From an uncultured Caryophanales bacterium (GTDB lineage: Bacteria; Bacillota_I; Bacilli_A; RF39; UBA660): a stretch of DNA of 15,593 bases. Below the pieces are notes generated by a model. The model had not been told where the DNA came from. It made no database searches and saw only the letters and a program-made list of their open reading frames with translations. Each line of letters begins with the position of its first letter. Positions within the stretch are counted from its first letter, which is position 1. Both the position numbers and the translations under genes were made by a program. This document shows, one piece after another, positions 4,854 to 11,113 of this stretch. The DNA is taken from NCBI GenBank assembly GCA_946414975.1, contig CAMKQS010000033.1:1-15593 (forward strand). Reading direction: 5' to 3'.

Positions 4854-6865
4854 CTTTTTAATTTTACTAATAAAATATATGATACAAATGTAAATAATAC
4901 AGCTGATACTACAAATATCAATACATATTTAACAATTGAATCTACTGTATATGGATTATTTGAATCCTTCTTTATACTTTCAAATACTGTTGTTAATTCT
5001 ATATTATTTTTAACTTTATAATTATTATCAAGCAAATTACCATCTTTATCTTTTAAACCTACAAATTTGTATCCATCTTTATTAGTATTAATACTTTTTA
5101 ATATATCTTCATAAGAAGTACCATATGCAAAACTATAATCTTTATCATCAATTTTAACATTATATGTTTTTAAACTGAATGATATTACTACATTAGTATC
5201 CTTTTTAATATTTTTGATAGTTAATACGCCATTTGTTAATTGATACTCAACTCCATCAACTAACACTTTATTTACTTTATAACCTTCATTTGCTTTTATC
5301 TTTAAATTATAGTCATCATCATATTCTACTGTTACTGGTGATAATACTTCTCCATCTTCCATTGTAGATATAGTACCATTTTCTCCTACTTGAAATGTAA
5401 TCTTATATGTAAGTTTACTATAATTTCCAGTTAATTCATTATTTTCTGTTACAACAAAATTATCATCTAATCTTACATTATTTTTATCAGTAATATAATT
5501 TAATTTATATCCTGTTTTACTTGTATCAATAATGTTTAAAAGCTGACTATATGTTGTTCCATATTCAACTGTATATTCATCAGTTCCATACTTAATTGTA
5601 AATGTTTTAATACTGAAAGAAATCGTAACATCAGTATCTTTTCTAACATTTTCTATAGTTAATACACCATTTGTTAATTGATATTCTACTCCATCTACTA
5701 ATATTTTATTTACTTTATAACCTTCATTAGCGATAACTTTTAAAGAATAATCATCATCATATTCTACTGTTACTGGAGATAATATTTCTCCATCATTCAT
5801 TGTAGATATAGTACCATTTTCTCCTACTTGGAATGTAATTCTATATTTATTTTTCTCAAAAACACCTGTAACATATACTCCTACCATACTATCAGTTGAT
5901 TGAAAAGAATATGTATATGTTTGATTATTAATATCAATATCTGTATAATCTCCTAATACTGGTTGATTATTTACATCATAAGAAACAATTTTACTTACTC
6001 TTATACTTTTTAATCTATATCCTGTATTTGGATTAGCATTAATAGTAATACTTGTATCACTATTAGCATTATAACTTGCACTAATTGTTCCACCAGTTAT
6101 ACTACTATCAACTACTATATCTTTTCTTTTTTCAAGTTGATTAAGTGCTAAAGCAAGTTCATTATACTTATCAACATAAAATGCTGAATATCTATTTTCA
6201 CTATCAGAATAATTTATAATTAATTTATCTAAAATATCATTTGAATCATTAAGCTTAGATACATAGTATGCTCCTAAATTATAATTGTTATAATTATCTA
6301 AAGTTACATCACTTGGAGAAACTTTATCACCTATTACTTCTTTTACTCTATTATATGATTCAATTGTATATTGATTTTTATCTAGTGAATCAGCAACATT
6401 TACTAGTTCAACAAGCTTACTTGTATCATATACATACCAAGCACCAACATACTTATTATCATTATTTTTTCCACTTTCATCAAATTTATATAACAGTGCA
6501 TTTATTATTCCTTTGGAATCATTAATTGTATTTAAATCTACTGTTTGTTTTGAATTACCATTAAATATTGCATAATCATATCTTACATTATCAGATGCAT
6601 TATGCGTATAACAATATATTTGATCATTTTCTTGTGTCATTGTAATACCAGGCCAAGCCTGTAAAGCTCTATCTGAATCAAATGTACTCCATATATATAA
6701 ATTATGTTCAGTTGTTAAAAGGGGTGACTTTACACAAACTTTAAAATTATTTCTAAGCGAATACAAACGCACTTCTGTAGTTTCATAATTATACGCACTA
6801 ACTTTTCCAACAAAAAACATTAATGCTATAAAAAGGAAACTTATAATTAACTTCTTCTTTCTCAT
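4841..6865 (-). CDS. Cell-surface protein: CBM26-like starch-binding module, repeats, C-terminal anchor
   Basis: The 674-residue product starts with a signal peptide (MRKKKLIISFLFIALMFF, cleavage probably near Ala24). Residues 30-112 resemble starch-binding module CBM26/25, with aromatic and polar signatures YIWST, QAWPGITM and AIFNGNSKQTVDL. Residues about 150-250 are helical and FIVAR-like. From about 255 follow an InlB-B/Flg_new_2-type repeat, then two units, each made of YxITFQVGENGTIST...(341-420 and 487-567) and a Flg_new-like module (421-486, 568-630). The tail is NPYTVDS (637-643), a membrane helix (about 645-667) and KLKRKNG. The anchor resembles sortase signals of the NPxTGD kind but lacks the Gly, so it may be a plain membrane anchor. 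No catalytic domain is present. I infer adhesion to starch or glycans. It has its own promoter and terminator. Confidence 0.85.
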   Translation of the reverse strand: MRKKKLIISFLFIALMFFVGKVSAYNYETTEVRLYSLRNNFKVCVKSPLLTTEHNLYIWSTFDSDRALQAWPGITMTQENDQIYCYTHNASDNVRYDYAIFNGNSKQTVDLNTINDSKGIINALLYKFDESGKNNDNKYVGAWYVYDTSKLVELVNVADSLDKNQYTIESYNRVKEVIGDKVSPSDVTLDNYNNYNLGAYYVSKLNDSNDILDKLIINYSDSENRYSAFYVDKYNELALALNQLEKRKDIVVDSSITGGTISASYNANSDTSITINANPNTGYRLKSIRVSKIVSYDVNNQPVLGDYTDIDINNQTYTYSFQSTDSMVGVYVTGVFEKNKYRITFQVGENGTISTMNDGEILSPVTVEYDDDYSLKVIANEGYKVNKILVDGVEYQLTNGVLTIENVRKDTDVTISFSIKTFTIKYGTDEYTVEYGTTYSQLLNIIDTSKTGYKLNYITDKNNVRLDDNFVVTENNELTGNYSKLTYKITFQVGENGTISTMEDGEVLSPVTVEYDDDYNLKIKANEGYKVNKVLVDGVEYQLTNGVLTIKNIKKDTNVVISFSLKTYNVKIDDKDYSFAYGTSYEDILKSINTNKDGYKFVGLKDKDGNLLDNNYKVKNNIELTTVFESIKKDSNNPYTVDSIVKYVLIFVVSAVLFTFVSYILLVKLKRKNG
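5165..5845. repeat. Intragenic direct repeat in the surface-protein gene
   Basis: Two stretches of about 240 bases, 5606-5845 and 5165-5404, are very similar at DNA level. Long near-identical segments encode QVGENGTIST, PVTVEYDDDY and VDGVEYQLTNGVLTI in both. The period is about 440 bases (146-147 residues). The similarity of silent positions points to a recent duplication or gene conversion within the gene. Confidence 0.85.
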
Positions 6866-6890
6866 TTTTTCTACACCATCCTACTTTATT

Positions 6891-6919
6891 AGTATATCAC
6901 ATTTTTTTTATTTATACAA
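6891..6919 (-). promoter_or_regulatory. Promoter of the surface-protein gene
   Basis: On the minus strand: TTGTAT (6919-6914), 17-base spacer ending in TGA, TATACT (6896-6891), which is an extended -10. The -35 hexamer touches the edge of the 28-bp tandem repeat array, so a protein bound to the repeats could affect this promoter. Confidence 0.65.
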
Positions 6920-7002
6920 TCATTTTTAATGCACATACTATATTTAATCATTTTTAATGCACATACTATATTTAATCATTTTTAATGCACATACTATATT
7001 TA
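6919..7002. repeat. Three perfect 28-bp tandem repeats
   Basis: A 28-base unit beginning ATCATTTTTAATGCACATAC and ending TATATTTA is present three times without a mismatch, filling almost the whole space between the sigma-factor gene and the surface-protein promoter. The TAA stop of the sigma-factor gene (7000-7002) is the end of the last unit. The units are adjacent, without spacers, so this is not a CRISPR array. Possible roles are arrayed operator sites, or a phase-variable spacer upstream of a surface gene. Confidence 0.95.
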
Positions 7003-7650
7003 AACAGTCATTTCATGTTTTAGTTTTTGTAAAATCTTTTTTTCTTTTCTAGATACTTGCACCTGTGACATATTCATTAAATTTGATGTTTCCGTTTGTG
7101 TATAATCATTTATATATCGATTATTTATAAGTTCTCTATCATTTTCACTTAATTTAAGCATACTTTCTTTTAAAAGAATTAAATCATCTATATTATTACT
7201 TCTACCTATTACTTCCTGTAATGTACAATTAGCATCATCTAATATAGGTTCATCAATACTCATAATTACATTATTACTCATAATCGCTTCACTAATAGTA
7301 TACTCATCTTCATTTAAATAATTAGCTATATCTTTAATAGATGGTGTTCTCATTAGCTTTTGACTTAAAATTACATATGCTTTTTCTATTAACAAATTAA
7401 TTTTACTTATACTTCTACTAACTTTATATCCTCTATCTTCCCTTATTACTTTCTTCATTTCTCCAACAATATATGTATATGCATAAGTTGAAAATTTACA
7501 ATTCAGACTAGGATCAAAATTATTAAATGCTTTTATAATTCCAAGATATCCTGCTTGATATAAATCTTCCTTATTTCGATAATTAGTAAAAGATGAAGCA
7601 ATTGCATAAACTAATCTTTGATTATCATTAATAGCTTTTTCAATATTCAT
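7000..7650 (-). CDS. sigF: Sporulation RNA polymerase sigma factor, SigF/SigG type
   Basis: This 216-residue sigma-70 family protein has region 2 as DLYQAGYLGIIKAFNNFD (about 29-46) and FSTYAYTYIVGEMKKVIREDR (about 53-73), followed by the KVSRSISK segment typical of SigF/SigG. A region 3 segment (about 100-125) and a region 4 HTH (about 165-212) with YTQTETSNLMNMSQVQVSRKEKKIL follow; SQVQVSR is a hallmark of the forespore sigma factors. B. subtilis SigF has 255 and SigG 260 residues, so it is short, mainly at the N terminus. It starts 4 bases after the STAS gene; its AAAGGA ribosome-binding site is inside that gene, so translation is coupled. The STAS partner argues for SigF over SigG. No anti-sigma factor gene (spoIIAB) lies between or next to them. 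I see no terminator after it. Confidence 0.85.
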   Translation of the reverse strand: MNIEKAINDNQRLVYAIASSFTNYRNKEDLYQAGYLGIIKAFNNFDPSLNCKFSTYAYTYIVGEMKKVIREDRGYKVSRSISKINLLIEKAYVILSQKLMRTPSIKDIANYLNEDEYTISEAIMSNNVIMSIDEPILDDANCTLQEVIGRSNNIDDLILLKESMLKLSENDRELINNRYINDYTQTETSNLMNMSQVQVSRKEKKILQKLKHEMTV

Positions 7651-7654
7651 AATT

Positions 7655-7996
7655 TTATCCTTTCATTAAATTCATTGCACATAATTCATCATTAATCTCT
7701 GCAATATATTTAAAAACATGATTATATTTCAAATATTTCTTAACATTTTCATTTTCACCACATATAAATATATTCCCATCATTTTTTTTAACTAATTCAT
7801 AATTATATAAAAGTGAATTAATTCCTTTAAAATCAATTTTTTTCATTTTTTTAACATTAAAAACTACATTTCTAATCCCTGCTCTATAAATAAGATTTGT
7901 AACCTTCCTATTCATTACATCAACATTTTTATTAATAAGATTACCATTTAATCTTACGAAAAGTATTCCATTTCTATATTCCGTATATATTCTCAA
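7655..7996 (-). CDS. spoIIAA: SpoIIAA-like STAS anti-anti-sigma factor lacking the phosphoserine
   Basis: From a TTG start at 7996 the protein has 113 residues. The frame is open to GTG at 8005, but that GTG overlaps the AGAAGG Shine-Dalgarno, which is well spaced for the TTG. It aligns end to end with SpoIIAA (117 residues): FVRLNGNLI, NVVFNVKKMKKIDFKGINSL, KKNDGNIFICG, VKKYLKYNHVFKYI. In SpoIIAA the loop is MDSSGLG and the second Ser (Ser58) is phosphorylated by SpoIIAB. Here the loop is IDFKGIN, with Lys57 at that site and Phe56 before it, so kinase control by phosphorylation appears impossible. In the classical system unphosphorylated SpoIIAA frees SigF from SpoIIAB. Without an adjacent spoIIAB the role may be direct sigma binding or another partner. 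It is co-transcribed with the sigma gene. Confidence 0.82.
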   Translation of the reverse strand: MRIYTEYRNGILFVRLNGNLINKNVDVMNRKVTNLIYRAGIRNVVFNVKKMKKIDFKGINSLLYNYELVKKNDGNIFICGENENVKKYLKYNHVFKYIAEINDELCAMNLMKG

Positions 7997-8036
7997 AATT
8001 ATCACCTTCTAATATATTTAGATTATTATTTTTATT

Positions 8037-8056
8037 TTTATACATAATCGACAAAA
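8037..8056 (-). promoter_or_regulatory. Candidate promoter and Spo0A-box-like site of the STAS-sigma operon
   Basis: On the minus strand TTTTGTCGAT (8056-8047), one mismatch from the Spo0A box core TGTCGAA, is followed after 4 bases by TATAAA (8042-8037). No sigma-A -35 is found at normal distance. A Spo0A box in place of a good -35 is known for Spo0A-activated promoters such as B. subtilis spoIIG and spoIIE, but the motif is short and the call is an inference. Confidence 0.35.
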
Positions 8057-8065
8057 TAAGATATA

Positions 8066-8098
8066 AAAATAAGAAGTATTATTTCATACTTCTTATTT
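8066..8098 (-). terminator. Terminator of the coiled-coil gene, overlapping its stop codon
   Basis: A 13-bp perfect stem, AAATAAGAAGTAT (minus 8098-8086) with its complement (8079-8067), has a 6-base loop and is followed by TTTTTATATCTTATTTT. The TAA stop (8081-8079) spans loop and 3' arm. It separates this gene from the STAS-sigma operon. Confidence 0.8.
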
Positions 8099-8348
8099 GC
8101 CAATATTTTTCTATTTCAACTTTATTTTCTTTTTGAAATTCATCAATAAAACTCTTTTTTATTCTTTTTATTTTTCTTTCTAACTTTTTTTTTGAATTAT
8201 TTAATTCATGATAATGAATTGAATTTCTATAAAGTTTCATTTGCGACTCAATTAAATCTTTCTCTTTATTTAAATTGTTTATTTGAATCATCATATAAGT
8301 CATATCTTTTGTTAAAGTAAATTTTAATTTGTTAATATCATTACACAT
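8079..8348 (-). CDS. Small coiled-coil protein of unknown function
   Basis: This 89-residue protein is not recognised. It is highly charged and almost entirely helical: a first helix with NNLNKEKDLIESQMKLY (about 24-40), then a very basic stretch, NSKKKLERKIKRIKKS (about 51-66), then an acidic to mixed end. This pattern suggests an antiparallel coiled coil or a helical hairpin. There is no signal peptide or membrane segment. It is a real gene: the start has GGAGG five bases upstream, a TTGACA promoter precedes it and a strong terminator ends it. It stands alone between recA and the spoIIAA-sigF pair. A sporulation or DNA-binding role can only be guessed from location and the basic helix. Confidence 0.75.
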   Translation of the reverse strand: MCNDINKLKFTLTKDMTYMMIQINNLNKEKDLIESQMKLYRNSIHYHELNNSKKKLERKIKRIKKSFIDEFQKENKVEIEKYWQIRSMK

Positions 8349-8386
8349 TTTTCCTCCATGCTGACTTATCTTCTTCCTACAAATTA

Positions 8387-8415
8387 ATTTTATAATAATA
8401 TTATAAGCATGTCAA
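8387..8415 (-). promoter_or_regulatory. Sigma-A promoter of the coiled-coil gene
   Basis: On the minus strand: TTGACA (8415-8410), exactly 17 bases, TAAAAT (8392-8387). It gives a leader of about 30 bases to the ATG at 8348. Confidence 0.8.
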
Positions 8416-8426
8416 TTATCAATTTC

Positions 8427-8433
8427 TGTCGAA
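8427..8433 (+). promoter_or_regulatory. Perfect Spo0A-box-like heptamer upstream of the coiled-coil gene
   Basis: TGTCGAA at 8427-8433 matches the B. subtilis 0A box exactly, 12 bases upstream of the -35 of the coiled-coil gene (in opposite orientation), and is followed by the palindrome ATTTCGAAAT (8433-8442). About one such heptamer is expected by chance in a window of this size and composition, so only the location makes it worth listing. Confidence 0.25.
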
Positions 8434-8483
8434 TTTCGAAATAACTAACTATATTAAATTATTAATTTTTAAATATGAATATC

Positions 8484-8512
8484 AAAAAGAAAAAAACTAA
8501 TCATTAGTTTTT
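8484..8512 (-). terminator. Terminator of recA, containing the recA stop codon
   Basis: On the minus strand AAAAACTAA (8512-8504), loop TGA, TTAGTTTTT (8500-8492) and further T residues. The recA TAG stop (8499-8497) lies in the 3' arm, so the 5' arm is entirely coding sequence. The stem is AT-rich and of moderate strength. Confidence 0.7.
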
Positions 8513-9516
8513 CCTATTTCTAAAGTATCACTGGTTGCGAAAAATTTTCTAACTTCTTGTGCGATTTTCTTAGTAACATCTGGGTTTTTCTTTAACCATT
8601 CTTTAGTATTCTCTTTTCCTTGTCCAATCTTTTCGCCATTATAAGAATACCAAGCACCACTTTTTTCAATAACATTTGCTTGGGCACCTAAATCTACAAG
8701 TTCTCCATATTTTGAAATACCTGTTCCATACATAATATCGACAGAACAACTTTTAAAAGGTGGTGCCATTTTATTTTTTACTACTTTTATATTTGCCTTA
8801 TTACCAATTATATCTGTTCCAAGCTTAATTTGCTCACCACGTCTAATTTCTAAACGTACAGAAGAATAAAACTTTAAAGCTCTACCTCCAGGAGTAACCT
8901 CAGGATTTCCAAACATAACTCCTACTTTCTCACGTAACTGATTAATAAATATAGCAACAGTATTTGTCTTATTAATAATACCTGATAATTTTCTTAATGC
9001 TTGTGACATTAATCTTGCTTGAAGACCAACATGACTATCACCCATCTCACCTTCAATTTCAGCTTGTGGAACTAGTGCTGCAACACTATCTATAACAATA
9101 ATACTAATAGCACCACTTCTAACAAGTGCTTCACAAATTTCTAGTGCCTGTTCACCATTATCTGGTTGTGATAAAAGCAAATCATTAATATTAACTCCCA
9201 ATTTTGATGCATATACAGGATCTAATGCATGTTCTGCATCGATAAATGCTGCTCTACCACCATTCTTCTGAGCCTCTGCTATAGCATGAAGTGCAAATGT
9301 TGTTTTACCACTTGACTCAGGGCCATATATTTCTATTATTCTCCCCTTTGGATATCCTCCTATACCTAAAGCTGTATCTAAAGTTATTGAGCCACTTGAT
9401 ATTACTTCAACTTTTTGGTTAGCATGCTCTCCTAATTTCATAACCGCACCTTTACCAAATTGTTTCTCAATATCCTTCATTACTTGTTCTAATGTTTTGT
9501 CAGCTTCTTTTGACAT
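8497..9516 (-). CDS. recA: Recombinase RecA
   Basis: This is a complete 339-residue RecA. It coats single-stranded DNA with ATP, promotes strand exchange in repair and triggers LexA self-cleavage. Visible motifs are the N-terminal [17 protein letters not shown], Walker A GPESSGKT (about 65-72), the DAEHALDP segment, Walker [13 protein letters not shown], the L1 loop [24 protein letters not shown] region, the L2 loop around [27 protein letters not shown], and the C-terminal [14 protein letters not shown] domain. Length is within the family's usual range (about 350), with a short acidic tail. The start has AAGGAGG nine bases upstream. It is monocistronic, with a near-ideal promoter, a LexA-like box upstream and a terminator that contains its stop codon. 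Confidence 0.99.
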   Translation of the reverse strand: MSKEADKTLEQVMKDIEKQFGKGAVMKLGEHANQKVEVISSGSITLDTALGIGGYPKGRIIEIYGPESSGKTTFALHAIAEAQKNGGRAAFIDAEHALDPVYASKLGVNINDLLLSQPDNGEQALEICEALVRSGAISIIVIDSVAALVPQAEIEGEMGDSHVGLQARLMSQALRKLSGIINKTNTVAIFINQLREKVGVMFGNPEVTPGGRALKFYSSVRLEIRRGEQIKLGTDIIGNKANIKVVKNKMAPPFKSCSVDIMYGTGISKYGELVDLGAQANVIEKSGAWYSYNGEKIGQGKENTKEWLKKNPDVTKKIAQEVRKFFATSDTLEIGKTND

Positions 9517-9545
9517 AATTGTATTCCTCCTTATTAGCTAAGCTC

Positions 9546-9574
9546 ATTATATAATAATAAAATTTTGTTGTCAA
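9546..9574 (-). promoter_or_regulatory. Full-consensus sigma-A promoter of recA
   Basis: On the minus strand: TTGACA (9574-9569), exactly 17 bases, TATAAT (9551-9546). Both hexamers match the consensus perfectly. The leader is about 23 bases and contains the AAGGAGG site. Confidence 0.93.
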
Positions 9575-9583
9575 TACTTTTAC

Positions 9584-9597
9584 CGAACATTTGTATG
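9584..9597 (+). promoter_or_regulatory. Candidate LexA (SOS) box of recA
   Basis: CGAACATTTGTATG matches 11 of 14 positions of the Bacillus-type LexA box CGAACRNRYGTTYC. It sits about 10 bases upstream of the recA -35 hexamer, close to where SOS boxes regulate recA in Firmicutes. The second half-site is degenerate (GTATG), so binding may be weak. Confidence 0.55.
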
Positions 9598-9628
9598 TTT
9601 TTAACTGTTTTATTATTTTTTCATAAAT

Positions 9629-9652
9629 AAAAAAAGTACATATCAGTACTTT
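9629..9652 (-). terminator. Terminator of the zinc-ribbon/PASTA gene, overlapping its stop
   Basis: On the minus strand AAAGTAC (9652-9646), a 6-base loop, GTACTTT (9639-9633) and a run of seven T. The TAA stop (9653-9651) overlaps the first bases of the stem. Confidence 0.8.
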
Positions 9653-10457
9653 AATTACTATCATCTTCTTTATTCTCTTTTACATTTTCTACAACTTCAT
9701 TATCTTTTTCAGTCTTACTTTTTTCACTAACTTTACCAATCTTTAATTTTATTTTTTTAATATTACTTATTTTAGTTCCTGCTTTATAACTTTGATATAA
9801 AACTACTTCTTCTTCATTATCCACATACTCAATTTCATACTGAATATCATAATCATCTAGAATAGAAATAGCAGCATCTTCACTCATATTTAATAAATTA
9901 GGTAAATATTCAACTTCAACTCCAACTGTCAAGATAATACTACTACCATTTGTAACATATGTGCCACTTTTCTTATTTTGACTAAGTACTATATCTAAAT
10001 CTCCCTCTACCTCTTTTTTTAATACTTTTAAATTACTATTTTCTAACTCCTGCTTTGCTTCAATATAATTCATACCAACAACATCTGGGACTAATACGGT
10101 CTTTTTAGAAAAAATATATAATCCCATAATAGAACTAACACCTATAAGTACCAAAACAACTAATATTAATAAAAAGAACATAAATTTTTGGAAAAAAGTC
10201 ATTTTTCTTACTACTTGTACTTTCTCAACATATTTAACATTATCTTTATTTTTCTTATCCTTTTTACTCTTATTTTTTACTATACTTTTATTTACTATTT
10301 TCTTATTATTATAATTCTTTGTAACATTTTTTATCTTTTTTTCATTAGTATTAATATCTTTATTATTATTCAAATATCCTTCTACTAAACTATATCCACA
10401 TTTTTTACAAAATAGAGAATCTTTACTATTTTCTGTACCACAATTTGTACAATGCAT
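9651..10457 (-). CDS. Zinc-ribbon, single-TM, double-PASTA membrane protein
   Basis: From the ATG at 10457 (GGGAGGG seven bases upstream; an in-frame ATG at 10475 lies upstream of this site) the protein has 268 residues. The N terminus is a zinc ribbon, CTNC (3-6) and CKKC (17-20), followed by a long Lys/Asn-rich linker (about 30-85). A transmembrane helix lies at about 91-116, and two extracytoplasmic PASTA domains at about 121-180 (VPDVVGMNYIEAKQEL) and 183-242 (LPNLLNMSEDAAISIL). The C-terminal tail is charged. Cytoplasmic zinc ribbon and external PASTA is the expected topology. PASTA domains bind cell-wall muropeptides and usually belong to Ser/Thr kinases or PBPs, but no kinase or transpeptidase domain is present. 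A cell-wall sensor or scaffold is inferred. It has its own promoter and terminator between dpaB and recA. Confidence 0.85.
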   Translation of the reverse strand: MHCTNCGTENSKDSLFCKKCGYSLVEGYLNNNKDINTNEKKIKNVTKNYNNKKIVNKSIVKNKSKKDKKNKDNVKYVEKVQVVRKMTFFQKFMFFLLILVVLVLIGVSSIMGLYIFSKKTVLVPDVVGMNYIEAKQELENSNLKVLKKEVEGDLDIVLSQNKKSGTYVTNGSSIILTVGVEVEYLPNLLNMSEDAAISILDDYDIQYEIEYVDNEEEVVLYQSYKAGTKISNIKKIKLKIGKVSEKSKTEKDNEVVENVKENKEDDSN

Positions 10458-10476
10458 AATAATCCCTCCCCACAAA

Positions 10477-10485
10477 ATTATAACA
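10477..10485 (-). promoter_or_regulatory. Extended -10 promoter of the zinc-ribbon/PASTA gene
   Basis: On the minus strand TGT followed by TATAAT (10482-10477), an extended -10 with a poor -35 (T-rich, shared with the dpaB terminator tract). It would start transcription about 13-14 bases before the ATG at 10457. Confidence 0.55.
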
Positions 10486-10499
10486 CTTTTTTGATATTT

Positions 10500-10525
10500 A
10501 AAAAAATTCTCAACAAATGAGAATT
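10500..10525 (-). terminator. Terminator of dpaAB, overlapping the dpaB stop
   Basis: On the minus strand AATTCTCA (10525-10518), a 5-base loop, TGAGAATT (10512-10505) and a run of T. The TAA stop of dpaB (10526-10524) overlaps the base of the stem. Confidence 0.8.
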
Positions 10526-11105
10526 ATTTTATCTTTTTATACTCCTTTATTACAGGCTGTATCTGATTACTATTTAAAGCATGTTCTATAGTAGGTAGTA
10601 ACATATCATAATGGGCAATTAAAGAATTTGGTTTATCCTTATAATTATCTTGTCCAAATGGTACAAAATATACATTTTTATTATTATATAGCTTCATAAT
10701 ATTTTCACCACTTAAACCAAGTCCATCATTAGTAGATACTGCAATAACTATAGGCTTATTATTACGCATAGTTGCTTTTACTGCTAAATTAACTGGATTA
10801 TCAGTAATACCATTTGCCATCTTACCCAAAAAATCACCTGTAGCTGGCATAACTACCATTACATCCATTTTATTTTTAGGTCCAAATGTTTCAGCATCCA
10901 CTATATTAGAAGCAACATTATGTTCACATATTTTCTCTAATTTATCTATAAAATCTTTTGATTTACCAAATCTGGTATCATATTTTACTATATTTTCTGA
11001 TACTATAGGATATATATCATAACCTAAAGTTTTTAAACTAGCAACTACAGTTAAAACTTTATCTAAAGTACAAAAAGATGAAGTGATTGCAAAACCTATT
11101 TTCAT
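10524..11105 (-). CDS. dpaB: Dipicolinate synthase subunit B (flavoprotein)
   Basis: This 193-residue protein aligns along its whole length with SpoVFB/DpaB (200 residues in B. subtilis). Shared segments are GFAITSSFCTLDKV (N terminus), DTRFGKSKDFIDK, VDAETFGPKNKMDVMVVMPATGDFLGKMANGITDNPV, KATMRNNKPIVIAVSTNDGLGLSGENIMKL and VPFGQDN.KDKPNS. With DpaA it turns the lysine-pathway intermediate 4-hydroxy-tetrahydrodipicolinate into dipicolinic acid, which fills the spore core and gives heat resistance; in B. subtilis this happens in the mother cell. The upstream dpaA stop TAG is part of this gene's TAGGAGG ribosome-binding site, so translation is coupled. It looks fully intact, which argues that sporulation is still selected. 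Confidence 0.97.
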   Translation of the reverse strand: MKIGFAITSSFCTLDKVLTVVASLKTLGYDIYPIVSENIVKYDTRFGKSKDFIDKLEKICEHNVASNIVDAETFGPKNKMDVMVVMPATGDFLGKMANGITDNPVNLAVKATMRNNKPIVIAVSTNDGLGLSGENIMKLYNNKNVYFVPFGQDNYKDKPNSLIAHYDMLLPTIEHALNSNQIQPVIKEYKKIK

Positions 11106-11113
11106 AAGTCCTC

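Noticed and set aside
5404..6525. Plus-strand open frames opposite the surface-protein gene, such as 6268-6525
   Set aside because: They have biased composition rich in Leu, Tyr and His, no ribosome-binding site, and are antisense to a well-supported gene.
6919..7002. CRISPR array
   Set aside because: The 28-bp units follow one another without spacers and no cas gene is present.
7997..8005. GTG start for the STAS gene at 8005
   Set aside because: The GTG overlaps the AGAAGG ribosome-binding site; the TTG at 7996 has correct spacing.
10188..10388. Hydrophobic plus-strand frame opposite the Lys/Asn-rich linker of the PASTA protein
   Set aside because: The Ile/Phe-rich translation is the expected antisense of Lys/Asn codons; it has no start signal.
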